Assembly (NCBI RefSeq): GCF_000499845.2 | Contig: NC_023755.2 | Span: 5,400,847-5,464,846 of the forward strand | Direction of reading: 5' to 3' | Source of the DNA: Phaseolus vulgaris | Lineage: Eukaryota > Streptophyta > Magnoliopsida > Fabales > Fabaceae | Length of the DNA stretch: 64,000 nucleotides | Part shown: positions 52,757 through 64,000 of the stretch, one piece after another | How the letters are laid out: every line of letters begins with the position of its first letter | Position numbering within the stretch: position 1 is the stretch's first letter | The notes under the pieces: model-generated | Told to the model about the DNA's origin: nothing | The model's input: the letters and a program-made list of their open reading frames with translations, nothing else | Database searches by the model: none | Translations under genes and position numbers: made by a program

Positions 52757-55732
52757 ATGCCCCAAATGGGTTCTAGAGCACGTTGGCGCCAGAGTTGGGC
52801 TCCACAGCCTTTGACACCCTTAATCGAAGGTCCTGGCCCTGAAATGCAAGAGGAGGGCACCAAGAAAGAGAGCTCCTGGGAAGTCATAAGGGAATGGTTC
52901 AGAACTCAGAAGATCTCCCCAGGTGGAAGCTTCTCACAATCATTCTATGGAACCATTCATGCCAAGACCCAAGATTTAAGGCTTTTGCTTGGTGTCTTGG
53001 GATGCCCCTTGGCCCCTATTCCCTCAGCTCATGATCCCACCCTTAGCATTCACATCAAAGACACCCCATTTGTAACCTCTCTCTCTCTCTCTCTCTTCAG
53101 TATGTTACCTTTTTTGTTTAGACAGAATTTAATGTAGTTTTTTTGGTGCTTTTAATGTTGTTGTCCTATCATAACTAACGTTTTATTTCACTAATTTGTG
53201 TTGATCTTTTAACCAAGTTAAACTATCAGAAAGTAACTTAAGAAATACACAACAGAAGCTACTATATCTAAGTTTTGTCCTTTTTTTTTCCTTTTGTATA
53301 CAACTGAAGTTGTTAGCTTGGATGTTTTGGTAGCTGCATTGTGGCTAAACTTGCAGCCACATCAACTACTTGTGGCAATACTTTTTTTTACATGATTAAG
53401 ATTTTAGAGTTTGGTACTATTAATTCCATTCTGGTGTAGGATCTGGTTAGGTGACATTTTCCATTCATGTGACTTCAACAGGAAACTTCAACTGCCAAAT
53501 ACATTATCCAGCAGTATTTGGCTGCCACAGGGTGCCTAAAGCAGCAAAAGGACACAAAGAACATGTATGCCACTGGGACGGTGAAGATGATATGCTGTGA
53601 GACAGAGATTTCATCTGGGAAGAATGTCAAGTGCTTGGGGACAAGAAGCAGTGAAAATGGTTGCTTCGTACTTTGGCAGATGCTACCTGGAATGTGGTCT
53701 CTTGAATTGGTGGTTGGTGACCACAAGGTGGTTGCAGGAAGCAATGGCAAAACTGTGTGGCGGCACACGCCATGGCTAGGCACACATGCTGCCAAAGGCC
53801 CCCAAAGACCCTTGCGTCGTATCATTCAGGTATAACAAAGAATCAAAATCACTAACTAAAAAAAATAGATCTCTTTAACTAGCTCATAATTTAATTTCCT
53901 AGTTAATGCATAGAGAACGATCTAAAGCTTTTTTTTTTTTCTTTTCTATTTGGCTATTCAACTTGATTTGGTAGAGTGCACATTGAGAATGAGACCTATT
54001 CTGCTAAATATGTTAAAACTTGTCTTAGTACAAAGAGAAAAATTAAAAAAGAAAAGGTCATTTTGTTCACTGTTTTCTTTGGCATGATGCGAAACAAAAA
54101 TGGAGCAAGTTGTGTTGATTTATTGGTGGTTTGTTTGGTGGGTAGACTTTATTTGTTGGAATTGTGGTTTGGGGGACATAGCCTAGGAATGAAAGCATGT
54201 TGTACCAAACAAATACAAAGATTGAAAAAAAAATTGAAATCCCAATGAATGAAGGGTATATATCGAGCTGACAATGATGGAGAAACTGTCCCATGCTTTA
54301 CCCTACAATGTGGACTTGTTTTCTTCAAGAATTAGTATACTTCCATGCCACGTGACTGTCAATCTGACGTCATGTATGATTATTTTTATGGCTCATGAGT
54401 CATGATCTTGGGATTGCCACTTATTGCAGGTGGCTATGGCTACCTTGGATTATCCTTTTGCTTTAACTTTTCCTTTTAATTCTGCACTTTAATCCACAGT
54501 GCTTCCTCCACTGCATTATTGCCCCTGCTTTCATGCTTAAATATTCCCTTTTTCATTTTGTACTTCTTTCACTCTTCACCTAATGTTTGGCATTGCATAG
54601 GATAACGCACCTTCGTTTATCAACACCAACTTTTTATTCTTTCAAAAACAACTGTACAAAAAAAGTCATAAAATGACAAAATAAAATTCAATTAATGATT
54701 TTTCGGACTGTTATAGATGTTGTGATGTAGCATTCTTAAAGCCAAAATTCCTAGCTTATACTATTCTCATCAGGGAAAAGAAAGTGTCACAACTCATAAT
54801 ATCTATAACTTATCATACATTACCATTTCTTTCTGTTTATTTCTAATTAGATAATAAAATAAAAAATGTAAAAACTTATTTGGGTAAGTTATACACACCA
54901 TGGGCATTCAAGTATATCCAAAATAAGACACAGACGAAAATCATTTACTTATAATTTCGACTAGTATATAATAATAGCTGAACTTTTTAGAACGAAAGTG
55001 TTTATAGATTGTTAAATAATTTCTTTCTATCTATATTAATGCGTGAGTTTGTTTGTGTTTATTTTAAAAAATAGAATGTTTTTAAATAAAATAATCAAAT
55101 TTGTAGTTTTTTAATGTATTTGTCTAGTATCGTTATTTTAAAAATAATTACTGCTTTTATTTTTTTTAAATGAATATACTATGTTTGAAATTTATTTCTT
55201 TATGAATTGCAATTTTCTAATTTGCTGTGCACTGCAGGGTTTGGATCCAAAGACCACAGCCAGCTTATTCACAAACGCGCAATGCTTGGGCGAGAACCGA
55301 ATCGGGACCGTTGATTGCTTTGTGCTGAAGGTTTCAGCGGATCGTGCAGCGGTGGTTGAACGGAGCGAGGGGCCCGCAGAGGTGATAAGGCACATTCTCT
55401 ACGGTTACTTTTGCCAAAAGAGTGGGCTCCTCATATACCTCGAAGACTCTCACCTCACACGGGTCCCAACGCAGGACAATGATACGGTGTTTTGGGAGAC
55501 CACAATAGGAAGCAGCATCAGCGACTACAGAGACGTTGATGGTGTTCTCATAGCCCATCAAGGGCGCTCCATTGCGACAGTATTCCGGTTTGGCGAGCTC
55601 TCGATGCAGCATAGCCGAACCCGGATGGAAGAGATTTGGACCATTGATGATGTGATGTTCAACGTGCCTGGACTCTCCATGGACCATTTCATTCCTCCAG
55701 CTGATATCTTTAACAACATAAGTTCTCCATGA
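52757..55732 (+). CDS. DUF620 family protein, three exons, 385 residues
   Basis: Exons are 52,757-53,071, 53,482-53,829 and 55,238-55,732; introns (410 and 1,408 bp) are GT-AG and phase 0. The ATG at 52,757 gives MPQMGSRARWRQSWAPQPLT; the second ATG (52,766, MGSRARW) is an equally good start. Exon 1 contains SSWEVIREWFRTQK and the TQDLRLLLGVLGCPLAPIP block. Exons 2 and 3 carry the plant-specific DUF620 region, e.g. ATGCLKQQKDTKNMYATGTV, ELVVGDHKVVAGSNGKTVWR, GSSISDYRDVDGVLIAHQGR and MEEIWTIDDVMFNVPGLSMD. No signal peptide or membrane segment is evident. The frame is intact throughout, and it is the only complete host gene in the window. The biochemical role of the family is not established. 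Identification is by my recall of the family. Confidence 0.93.
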
Positions 55733-55769
55733 CAACCTAACTTTATTAGAGGGGTTTGGTTTACTTTTT

Positions 55770-56110
55770 TTTTTAATTATGCTTTTTCATTTTTGGAATT
55801 TGAAATAATTTTGATTTTGGTCTCCCAAATTTAAAAAGATTTTTTCAGTCACTAAAATTAAAAGAAAATGGTTTTAGTCCTTAAATAATAAATTTAAGAA
55901 ATTAAAATGAGTTTTTTTATGAATTGTAGCTTAGGATATATGGTTTAAGCTTCAGGGTTTTATAGGGTTAAAAACTATTTTTAATTACTTAAATTTAATG
56001 TTTAAAGACTAAAATTATTTTCTTTCTATTAAAGGGACTAATTTCTTTTAAATTTGGGAACCAAAATCAGAATTATCTCAAGTTTCAAAAATGGAAATCA
56101 TAATTAAACT
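55770..56110. mobile_element. Long-hairpin MITE in the DUF620 3' flank
   Basis: The left arm (about 55,770-55,920) and right arm (about 55,965-56,110) are complementary over almost their whole length. For example, AATTTTGATTTTGG with CCCAAATTTAAAA on the left pairs with TTTTAAATTTGGGAACCAAA and ATCAGAATTATCTC on the right, and the outer TTAATTATG pairs with CATAATTAA. The loop is about 45-50 nt. It starts about 40 bp after the stop codon, so it probably lies within the 3' UTR or just beyond it. Confidence 0.8.
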
Positions 56111-57152
56111 TTTCTTCTTTTTTTCTTCTTGGCAATGTGAATTGTAGTATTACTTAATTTTGGGGGTGGTATAATCAAAAGGATTGGTGGGAGAAGGTGT
56201 AATTTTACTTTTGCCTTTGTTCATGTTTTCTAATGTAAGGTTTTAGTGGCCACTAGTTAGTATGTGTTTCAAGTCATTAAGCTCAAATGACAAATTCAAG
56301 GTGGGGTGGAATAAGTTACTAAATTCGTATAAGATAATGATGGCACATATTTATGTACTTTCATTTGGAGAAATTTGTGGGATATTTGATCAATTATGCC
56401 ATTTTAATATGCCTTGTATGAGTTATTATAGGTTTTTTATATTTAACTTTAACTATTTTATGTGAATAATAATAAAAAAAAAACCTTCCCATCACACTTT
56501 TTTTCACCATTTGTCTTCTTCTAAGTTTTATTTTTTTTTTATGATAAAGTTCCTTCATTTTGATTTATCCAACATTTAAGAGCATATATATATATAGATG
56601 TACAAATAAAATATGACTTAAAAGCAGATAAATATAGTGTATCAACTGAAACACGCAAAATATGAATTAAATTATCCAAAAGAAAGTTGTTTTTGAAAGT
56701 ATTATTGATTTAATTATTGTGATAATTTTAAGAATATTAATTTTTGTGTGGTAATAACGAACAATAAAGAGATGCTTTGGGGGGGACAAACTTAGGAGAG
56801 AATAATCTGATTATAAAAGAGAGAAAATATTGAATAATAAATCAGAAGTAATAAATTATATAATTATGATATAAAAAAGTAATTGTCTTTCTAATGAACT
56901 ACACCGGATACCCTTCATGTCTAACCATTCAAATCATCATAAAGTTTTGATTTAAAAGTATACAGTTTATGAATATATACTTATAACGTAACTTTTGTCA
57001 AACTTTTATTCAATTAGATATTAACATGCGTAATAGTTTTTTATTGAATAAAAGTTAAAAAAAAGTTCATTTTGTTGAGTTTTATAATAATGATTTTAAA
57101 AGGTATACCTTCATTTCTAATTTGTTAGTACCATGAAATTTTTTTAGATAGA
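56111..57152. other. Spacer without recognisable genes
   Basis: AT-rich. A small open frame at 56,262-56,465 lacks any domain. A short AT repeat lies at about 56,583-56,596. Confidence 0.5.
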
Positions 57153-57939
57153 CACTAGTGCAAAAATACCATTTACGATAATAAATTTATAACGCTTTTA
57201 CGGTTAAATGCTATCTATCAAAACGCGGTAACATTTTTTAAATTAAAATAAGTGTAAAACGGTGGTTTAGGGTTAAACCGTCGTTTTAAATCAAAGTTGC
57301 TTGGTCTAAAATGACGGGTGTGGTGGAACCACAGTTTTATACTAAGCAGATTTGGTGTAAAACGACAGTTTTACATAGGAACTGCCATTTTACACAAATT
57401 TGATTACCCTAATTCGTAGCGCGTCACTTACGCTTTTCGCATTTCCTTTGTCTTCTCGCATTGTTTCGTGTTTTTCCTTTGTGCTCTCTAGTTCTTCTTC
57501 ATCTTCGTGCTCTCTGCTCATTGTAAGTTTCTTTCATTCACTCATTTCGACGTCCTCCATTGCTTATTTGTTTCTTTTTTTGTTTCTCTTATTCGTTTAT
57601 GTCTCCATTGGTGAAGGTTTTCTCTGTTGCTATTACTGTTTCGTTTCCTTACACGCTGTTTTCATTGGTTTCCTTGTGCCTCCATTGGTTCTTCGCCGCT
57701 ACTCTTCACCAATGTTGCCTTCACGTACAAGGTTGGTGGTGTTTTTATTTTTTTTAATATTTTTTTAGTATTATTAATTTGTATATTTTGTATTTATTAT
57801 AATTTGTATTTGTATTTATTTTTAATTTATATTATTTTAGTTGCTAGGTTAGAATAGAATTATTAAATTGTTAGATTGTAAATAGATTTAATACGTGTTG
57901 GTTATCACGTTATAAGTTGAAATTTTTTTTTGATGATAT

Positions 57940-60390
57940 TATTGAAGAAATAGAAAAGCATGGACCCCAATGAAGGTTATGTGTTATCTTCCCATCATTC
58001 CAAGGATGAAGCGTTTGTTTGCAAACCCAAATGATGTTAAGAATCTTAGATTACATGCAGATGAGAGGAAATATGATGGCATGTACCGACATCTAGCTGA
58101 TTTTATTCAATGGAAGAAATTTGATGATGAGTTTCTAAAGTTTGGTAAAGAATCAAGAAATATCCAATTTGGTTTAGCTACAAATGGAATAAATTTGTTT
58201 ATGAATCATAGTTCATGGTCTGTTTTACTTGTTATTTACAACTTACCTTCTGGATTGTGCATGAAGCGAAAATACGTGATGTTGTCTGATATCCGGTCCA
58301 AGACAGTCAAGAAATGACATAAATGTTTATCTAAGTCTCCTAATTGAAGATTTGAAGTTAATGTGGGATCAGGGTGTTGAAGTATTTGATGAATTTGCTG
58401 ATGAAACTTTCAAGATGCATGCCATGTTATTTTGCACCATCAATGACTTTTCAGTATATGGTAACTTATCAGGGTATAGTGTTAAGGGTCATAAAGCATG
58501 TCCAATGTGCGAAGAAGACACCTCTTCTCAACAATTGAAACATGGAAGGATGATAATATATCTTCGGCATCGAAGGTTTCTTAGAAGTCATCAGCCTTAC
58601 AAAGGTTGAAAAAAGCCTTTAATGAACATCAAGAGACTGACAGTCAACCAACTCCATTAACTGGTGTTGAGGTTTACGAAAAGGTAAATAACACATATCA
58701 CACCTTCGGTAAGTCAAAATAGAAGTCATTTGTGACAAACATATGGAAGAAAAAATCAATCTTCTTTTATCTTTCGTACTGGTCAAGATTTAAAGTCAAA
58801 CATTGTATAGATGTAATGCATGTTGAGAAGAATGTGTGTGATAGTTTAATTGGTACACTTCTTAACATTAACGGGAAGACGAAAGATAGTCTAAATGCTC
58901 GTTTAGATTTGATTGAGATGAAGATACGAGGTGAGTTGACACCGATACAAATTGGTAAGTGTACATATTTGCCCCCAGCCTGTTATATCATGTCAAAAGA
59001 TGAAAAAAATAAGTTTTTGTCAATGTCTAAAGGGTGTGAAAGTGCCATAAGGACATTCCTCAAATGTGAAGAGCCTTATGTCAATGCAACATTTGAAGTT
59101 AATTGAGTTGAAGTCTCATGATTGTCACATCTTGATTCAATAGTTGCTACCGGTAGCTATTCGTAGGATCTTACCAAAAAATGTTAGACATACCATAAAC
59201 CGTCTGTGCTCATTCTTTTCTTTCATTTGTTGTAAAGTCATTGATCCAGTAAAGTTATATGAACTTAAAGATGAAATTATTGTTATCTTGTGTGAATTGG
59301 AGATGTTTTTTCCTCCATCTTTTTTTTTTACATCATGGTTCATCTAGTTTTGTATCTGGTAAGAGAGGTTAGATTGTGTGGAACAGTGTACTTAAGATGG
59401 ATGTATCCTGTTGAGCGGTATATGAAAATTTTGAAAGGGTATGTTAAAATCGTCTAGAAGCTTCAATGATTGAAAGGTACATAGCTTAAGAAAGTATTGA
59501 ATTTTGTTCAGAGTACATGTTAAAAGCAAATCCAATAGGTCTTCAAGCCAACTCATGGCACCATAGGCGTTCTATAAGTAAATGTTTACGTGGTGTACAT
59601 GTGGTAAGCAAATCTCGATCAGAAATCTTGCAGGCACATTTGTATATATTAAATAACACAAATAAGGTTAAACCTTACATAGATGCTCATAAAGCCACTG
59701 TGAAGGCAAATATCCCAAGACAACCACAAAAATGGGTCTTGATGGAACATAATAAAACTTGCATACCTTGGTTTAAAGACAAGGTGTTAAAAGATTAAAT
59801 TGCATCAGAGACCTTGACCTGGTTAGCTGCTGGATTGAAGTTTGATGTCATTTCTTGTACAGGTTACGAAGTGAACAATTGTCTATTTACACGAAGTTTA
59901 TGGATGAAAGGACTACTATTCAAAAGTATGGTGTTACTCTTGAAGCTGAGTCAATGCAATTTTCCACTTCAAAAGATACAAATCATGTAGTTGGATCAAT
60001 GACATACTATGGTATTATAAAAGAGATATGGTAGGTTGACTATAGTAAGTTTTTTGTTCCAGTGTTCAAGTGTAAATGGGTTGACAATAAAAGCAGTGTT
60101 AAAATTGATGAATTAGGATTCACATTAGTGGACTTTCGAAAGATAGGTTATCAAGATGAGTCATTTATAGTGGTTCAACAAGCATCTCAGGTTTTCTACG
60201 TCAAAGATCCTTTGTCAGAAGATTGGTATGTCGTTTTACGCGAGAAAAAACAAAGGGAGGCTATTGAGGATATTGGAAATGGTGACCCTCATTCATTCAG
60301 ACCAATGATAATGAATAAAGATGACGATGTAGTTGATGATGTACATGCAACCCGTCAAGACCAAAGTGAAGGAATTTACATATGGTAAAT
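57940..60390 (+). pseudogene. CACTA TNP2-like transposase (Transposase_21, DUF4218, DUF4216)
   Basis: Remains of the CACTA transposase, in order: YLPIIPRMKRLFANPNDVKN (57,981), HADERKYDGM, then FGLATNGINLFMNHSSWSVL. In this last block the expected catalytic Asp (ATDG) is Asn and a few residues are missing. Next come GYSVKGHKACPMCEEDTSSQ (58,470), VKHCIDVMHVEKNVCDSLIG (58,794), a DUF4218 stretch (59,150-59,340, VIDPVKLYELKDEIIVILCE) in another frame, and a DUF4216 stretch (60,062-60,290, FKCKWVDN, GFTLVDFRKIGYQDESFIVV). Numerous frameshifts and stops. Domain names are by recall. Confidence 0.88.
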
Positions 60391-60502
60391 AATTTAGAAA
60401 TATTTTTTATAATACAAATTTAGAATTTTATGTATTCGTTTTATATGATTTTCTTTTGATACAATTTAACTAACTTTTGTTACCTATTTTTTTAACACAG
60501 AT

Positions 60503-61590
60503 ATGGATGACAATCAAATTCCGATTTCGTATATCCCCTCTTTCGGACAAGCCATCAGAGTACCTACCAGACTGAAGCGTCTCTCATTGACACGTGTTAG
60601 TGGTGAGAAGACATTTGTCAACATTGATGTGAACATTGGAGTGACTTCTAATCCTAATGTTGAGACTTTCAACAACTATCTTGGAGTTGTTGCTCGTGAG
60701 AGGCTCTCCATATTGTTTAATTCATGGGATGATGTGTCTGAGGTTGATCGAAACATGCTCTAGGAGAATGTCTTGGTAAGATTTACATTATTATCGTTAT
60801 CATATAATGCTTTTTAATATTAATTGATCAATTTTAATTTCATGATATTATTTTGCAGACACATTTTGAGATCCCTAATGTGGAACCACTGAGATTAAAG
60901 ATTATATCTAAGATCGACATTAAATTCTGTCAGTTTAAGTCAACATTGACGACGAAATATGTTTTTTACTGTTATAAAGGCCAAAATCCTTGTTTAAAGT
61001 ACAACAATATTGATGAAGAGACGTGACGTCTTTTTGTTCAAAGTCGTGAATATGAAGCGTGGTTGGTAAGTGAAGTTACTTAACTATTTTATTTATGGAT
61101 CATAATATTAATAACTTAATATTATTTGATTCACTTTGTTTATTTAATTTATGACAAGATCGTCGGAAGAAAGCTCAAGACACAACATTAAAGAATGTTA
61201 CCCTACACCTAATTTCTTGTTCGGGATATCAAAAGCTTGAGCAATCATTGATGATGGAAAATGAGCAATCCAAACAGGGGACTGCATCTGAGATTGATAC
61301 AGGGGTTAGTGAACCTTCATCACCACCTTCCCACCATGAAAAATGGAAGATGACATGAATTAAAAAGTCAGATGCATATAGTTTTGAGCAATCACGGATA
61401 GTCTCAGAAAAAATTGTAAGTTACTTTTATTCTCTTTTAAAGCATTAGTTATATTAAAAAATTATATGATTTTGGTCTCTTATCGGATTCCTTTGTTTAG
61501 CAAAGCTCCCAAGGTAATTGTCTACCTCAAGGTCGTCAAGATATCCTGGTTGAAATAATTGGACGACTTGAGCACCTTAATCTTGTACGT
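60503..61590 (+). pseudogene. CACTA TNPA-like protein (plant transposase Ptta/En/Spm type)
   Basis: MDDNQIPISYIPSFGQAIRV (60,503), then FNSWDDVSEVDRNML and a TAG (60,761). A likely intron (GTAAGATTTAC...TTTGCAG, about 60,776-60,859) leads to HFEIPNVEPLRLKIISKIDI. Then come a CLKYNNIDEET block with TGA for the usual tryptophan (61,024), VQSREYEAWL, a second likely intron to about 61,159, and RRKKAQDTTLKNVTLHLIS. This is the element's DNA-binding accessory protein, which recognises the subterminal repeats. Stops make it inactive. The trace fades near 61,590 (IIGRLEHLNLV). Confidence 0.75.
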
Positions 61591-61610
61591 GCAATTATTT
61601 TTAATAATTT

Positions 61611-62509
61611 TTTTAAATCATTACTAAAAATCCTTTTTTTTATAGTTTCAATAAAACAAACTCCTAAAATTTATTTAAATTAAAAAAAAATCTATCCTAA
61701 AGAGTTATTACACCAAACTTTATGAACCACAAATTAATTTTTGCGCACATTAATTAATTACATGGTTATTTTTACCATACAACGAATAATCAAGAAGCCC
61801 CTCTAATTTTCATCTCATGAATCTTGTTACTTTATGATCAAAAGTATTTCATCTATGATCTGCTCTCTATAACGTTCATAAAGTTCCCAGATCAAAAACC
61901 AAATTGAAAAAGTATATCATTTGATCAATAAGAAGTGATTCACTCACTTTGATAAAGTATTTCTTTATATGATTTCTCATCAAAAGAGTCACTCACTTAC
62001 ATATCATCCCAAATCTTAAAAGAAGAACAAGAAGTGTTGTTTTTTTTATACATTTTCCTTCAACTATTTTCTCACTCTGTTAACACTCACACTTTCTAAG
62101 AAAAAAAAATGTTAATGAAGTTAATGATAATCATGTATCCAGCATATACAGCAATTTGGTAATTCAAAATCTATTTCCTAAATTCAAGTTTTGGTATAGA
62201 TATTTTATTGTAACAAGTGAATCAATCTTTATAATTTGGTGTATAGTAGATAATATATCTTCAAAAAAGCTAAAGTCAAGAATAGAAGTAAAGTTGTTGA
62301 AATGAGGTAAAGTTGTGCAGACACAGAATACATAGGGTTATAATATATGTAATGTTTTAGATCGAAACCATATTCAAAAGCTTATACAGTTACGTATATT
62401 ATAAAGTATTTGATTAAAATATATTTTCAGGAAATAACTTTTGCTTTATCCACAAAATCATGCATTGTTGTTAGATATCTCCAAAAGACGAAGACCCTTT
62501 AGGTAAAGA
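61611..62509. other. Spacer without recognisable genes
   Basis: AT-rich, no domain-bearing frame and no repeat structure that I can support. Confidence 0.5.
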
Positions 62510-62624
62510 ATGGATCAAGGTTTTGAAAATGAACCCATGTATTTTGCGTACGATCAAGGTTAAAAGGAAAAGGAAAAGGCTCATTCTTTCTACACCCCCA
62601 TGACTCCATCTTCCACCTCCACAA
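62510..62624 (+). pseudogene. Exon-like fragment of unknown gene
   Basis: The ATG at 62,510 gives MDQGFENEPMYFAYDQG, a TAA, then KEKEKAHSFYTPMTPSSTST, ending at a plausible donor AAG/GTATGG (about 62,624). Codon use and amino-acid mix look protein-like against the AT-rich surroundings, but I do not recognise the family and no second exon is evident. It may be a broken gene piece or chance. Confidence 0.3.
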
Positions 62625-63915
62625 GGTATGGAAAATATAAAAAAACTTTATAAAATTTTCGTAATTTGAAAGTTAAAATATTTGGTGTTGTATTTTGAAT
62701 TATATAATTTAATATTATTTATTTTCAATGTTATTTAATATTTTGAATTATATAATTAAAATATATTTCTGATAACGCGAATGAATAATTTGAAATGTTA
62801 AATAATACTAAAAATAATAATACTAGATTGTGTTACACAAAATGTTACATAATTTTCTTTAACTTTTTTGAATTATAAATCTAAAATTAATTTTTCTCTG
62901 AATTAGTTAATTTAAACTTTTTTTTTCTATAAAAACAATTATTTAGGAAGTGTTTATAATTCAGAATTGAGATTTTCAATTGGTAATAATTTGGTAATTT
63001 ATTTCCATAATGTGTAGATGGCTATGCTCATTATCATGATATCAGCGTTATGTGGGGCCAAGCTTTTTCATGAAGCAAAACGGTTAGTAAAGAATTTTGA
63101 AACCACCTCCAATAAATATGACCTAGTTATCCTCGATTCAATGCTATGTGCTCTATATAGAGTAGAGTAGGTGAAATGGGAAGTGCAATGGAATCAATTA
63201 TATACTCTTTTTTTTTGGATTATAAAGTACTTTCGGATTAACTATTTTTTTTTATAGAAAATAAAGTTTTGGATTCACTATTATTTTTTTTAATCAGATA
63301 TAAGAATATTTCATAGTATATAAATAAAAATAAATCTAATTAAGTTTATAAGGTTGAGTTAAATTTAAAATAGTTATACACAACTTATTCTATTGAAAAT
63401 TTGTTGAATTTATCAAGTTATCCGCTATCGAGACGTTATTGGGTCACCCTTAAATATATAGTCTTATGCTCAAATATAGAGAGATAAAAACATTTCATTA
63501 TATATAAATGAGTGTAAATCTTACTTTATGAGTCAGTTTTATAAAATTGAGTTATACTTAATATCTTGAATGAAAAGTTTTAATTTTGAATTTTATGATA
63601 TGTTATTATTTATTTTTAATATCATCTAATATTTTAAACTAATTCAAAATGTTAAATAACCGTAAAAATAAATAATATAAGAATTATGCAATTCAGAATG
63701 TAACACTAAAATTTTTCAACTTTTGAATTATATAATGTAAAAACTTTCTAAATTATTTAATTTGAAGTTTTCCTAACTAAACTTCATGGGTTATTTTTTT
63801 GACACTTTTCACACCTTATGGAGGTCCAGGAGGATACCATGGGAGTTCAGGAAAAAAGTACATGGGCCTAAGTGGATAATTGAAAAGGCCCAATATTGTT
63901 TCCTTTAGGCAGTTT
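62625..63915. other. Spacer without recognisable genes
   Basis: AT-rich. Near 63,816 a phrase TTATGGAGGTCCAGGAGGAT resembles a decayed right end of the TTCTTCCTGCACC MITE family. Confidence 0.45.
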
Positions 63916-63919
63916 CTTC

Positions 63920-63955
63920 CTGCATACCTACATTTTTCTTCCTGCACCCCACAAT
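63920..63955 (+). mobile_element. Ends of the TTCTTCCTGCACC Mutator-type MITE family
   Basis: TTTCTTCCTGCATACCTACA followed closely by TTTTTCTTCCTGCACCCC: two tandem copies of the terminal motif seen at 35,798 and 37,323. The element body would lie beyond the window, so this is only a terminal signature. Confidence 0.45.
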
Positions 63956-64000
63956 ATTGTGCAAAGACAAAACCATTCTTATATAAAAATTGTACATTTA

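Larger units (their letters stand above)
57153..61610 (+). mobile_element. Decayed autonomous CACTA element (left end present, right end missing)
   Basis: The left terminus CACTAGTGCAAAAATACC is at 57,153, preceded by AGA. Subterminal repeats of TAAAACGGTGGTTTAGGG/AAACCGTCGTTTTA type lie at 57,200-57,400. A non-coding leader (57,400-57,940) follows, then TNP2-like and TNPA-like coding remains. No matching TTTTTGCACTAGTG end was seen up to the window edge, so the right side is deleted or lost. Confidence 0.8.

Noticed and set aside
61610..64000. Right terminus of the 57,153 CACTA element
   Set aside because: No TTTTTGCACTAGTG or close variant was seen before the window end.
1..64000. tRNA, rRNA, plastid or mitochondrial inserts, CRISPR arrays
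   Set aside because: None recognised on reading both strands; CRISPR is not expected in a plant nuclear sequence, and the tandem repeats present are explained by transposons or minisatellites.

Overview
The window is nuclear DNA of a flowering plant, most likely a legume of the bean tribe. The evidence is spliced plant genes (an R2R3-MYB and a DUF620 protein), GT-AG and GC-AG introns, an AT-rich background, and dense nested plant transposons: Ty3/gypsy Tat and Athila, L1 LINEs, Mutator, CACTA and hairpin MITEs. The legume assignment is inference from the style of the repeats; no species marker was seen.

Layout. 1-293 (minus): 5' end of an R2R3-MYB gene cut by the window edge, with a TATA-like box at about 354-363. 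360-10,980: AT-rich spacer with MITE-like hairpins, LTR scraps, a reversed L1 RNase H remnant (5040-5860), an unusual GC-rich minisatellite (5940-6540) and an L1 3' end (to 7078). 10,993-13,915: a 5'-truncated L1 with its target-site duplication, split by a 1,595-bp solo LTR (11,353-12,947, TSD GAGAG). 14-20.5 kb: spacer, LTR scraps and hairpin MITEs.

20,570-32,559 is a complete-length Tat-type Ty3/gypsy element on the minus strand (TSD AATAA, 819-bp LTRs with about 5 differences). Gag-protease-RT-RNase H-integrase reads on minus. A second, apparently spliced gene of about 832 codons reads on plus between pol and the 3' LTR. The gag-pol frame is broken by one frameshift and two in-frame stops.

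32,633-35,758 is a Mutator-like element (9-bp TSD AAAATGGAA) with a decayed transposase on plus and a plant-mobile-domain exon on minus. Palindromic arrays lie near each end. Short relatives (35,798-36,313; about 36,979-37,317; 37,323-37,718) carry palindromes of the same design with different cores. 42,230 to about 51,860 is a wrecked Athila element that contains a solo LTR (45,029-46,125, TSD TTCAT), a non-autonomous CACTA element (46,390-47,279, TSD TGA) and an L1 fragment. It has lost RT, RNase H and integrase.

52,757-55,732 (plus) is the one complete, apparently intact host gene: a three-exon DUF620 protein of 385 residues. A long hairpin MITE begins about 40 bp after its stop, probably in the 3' UTR. 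From 57,153 onward lies a decayed autonomous CACTA element with TNP2-like and TNPA-like remains.

Taken together this is a gene-poor interval dominated by nested insertions. The observations most worth pursuing are the spliced antisense gene inside the Tat element, the recurrence of PMD-type accessory proteins in three unrelated transposon classes, the diversified palindrome arrays of the Mutator group, and the hairpin in the DUF620 3' flank.
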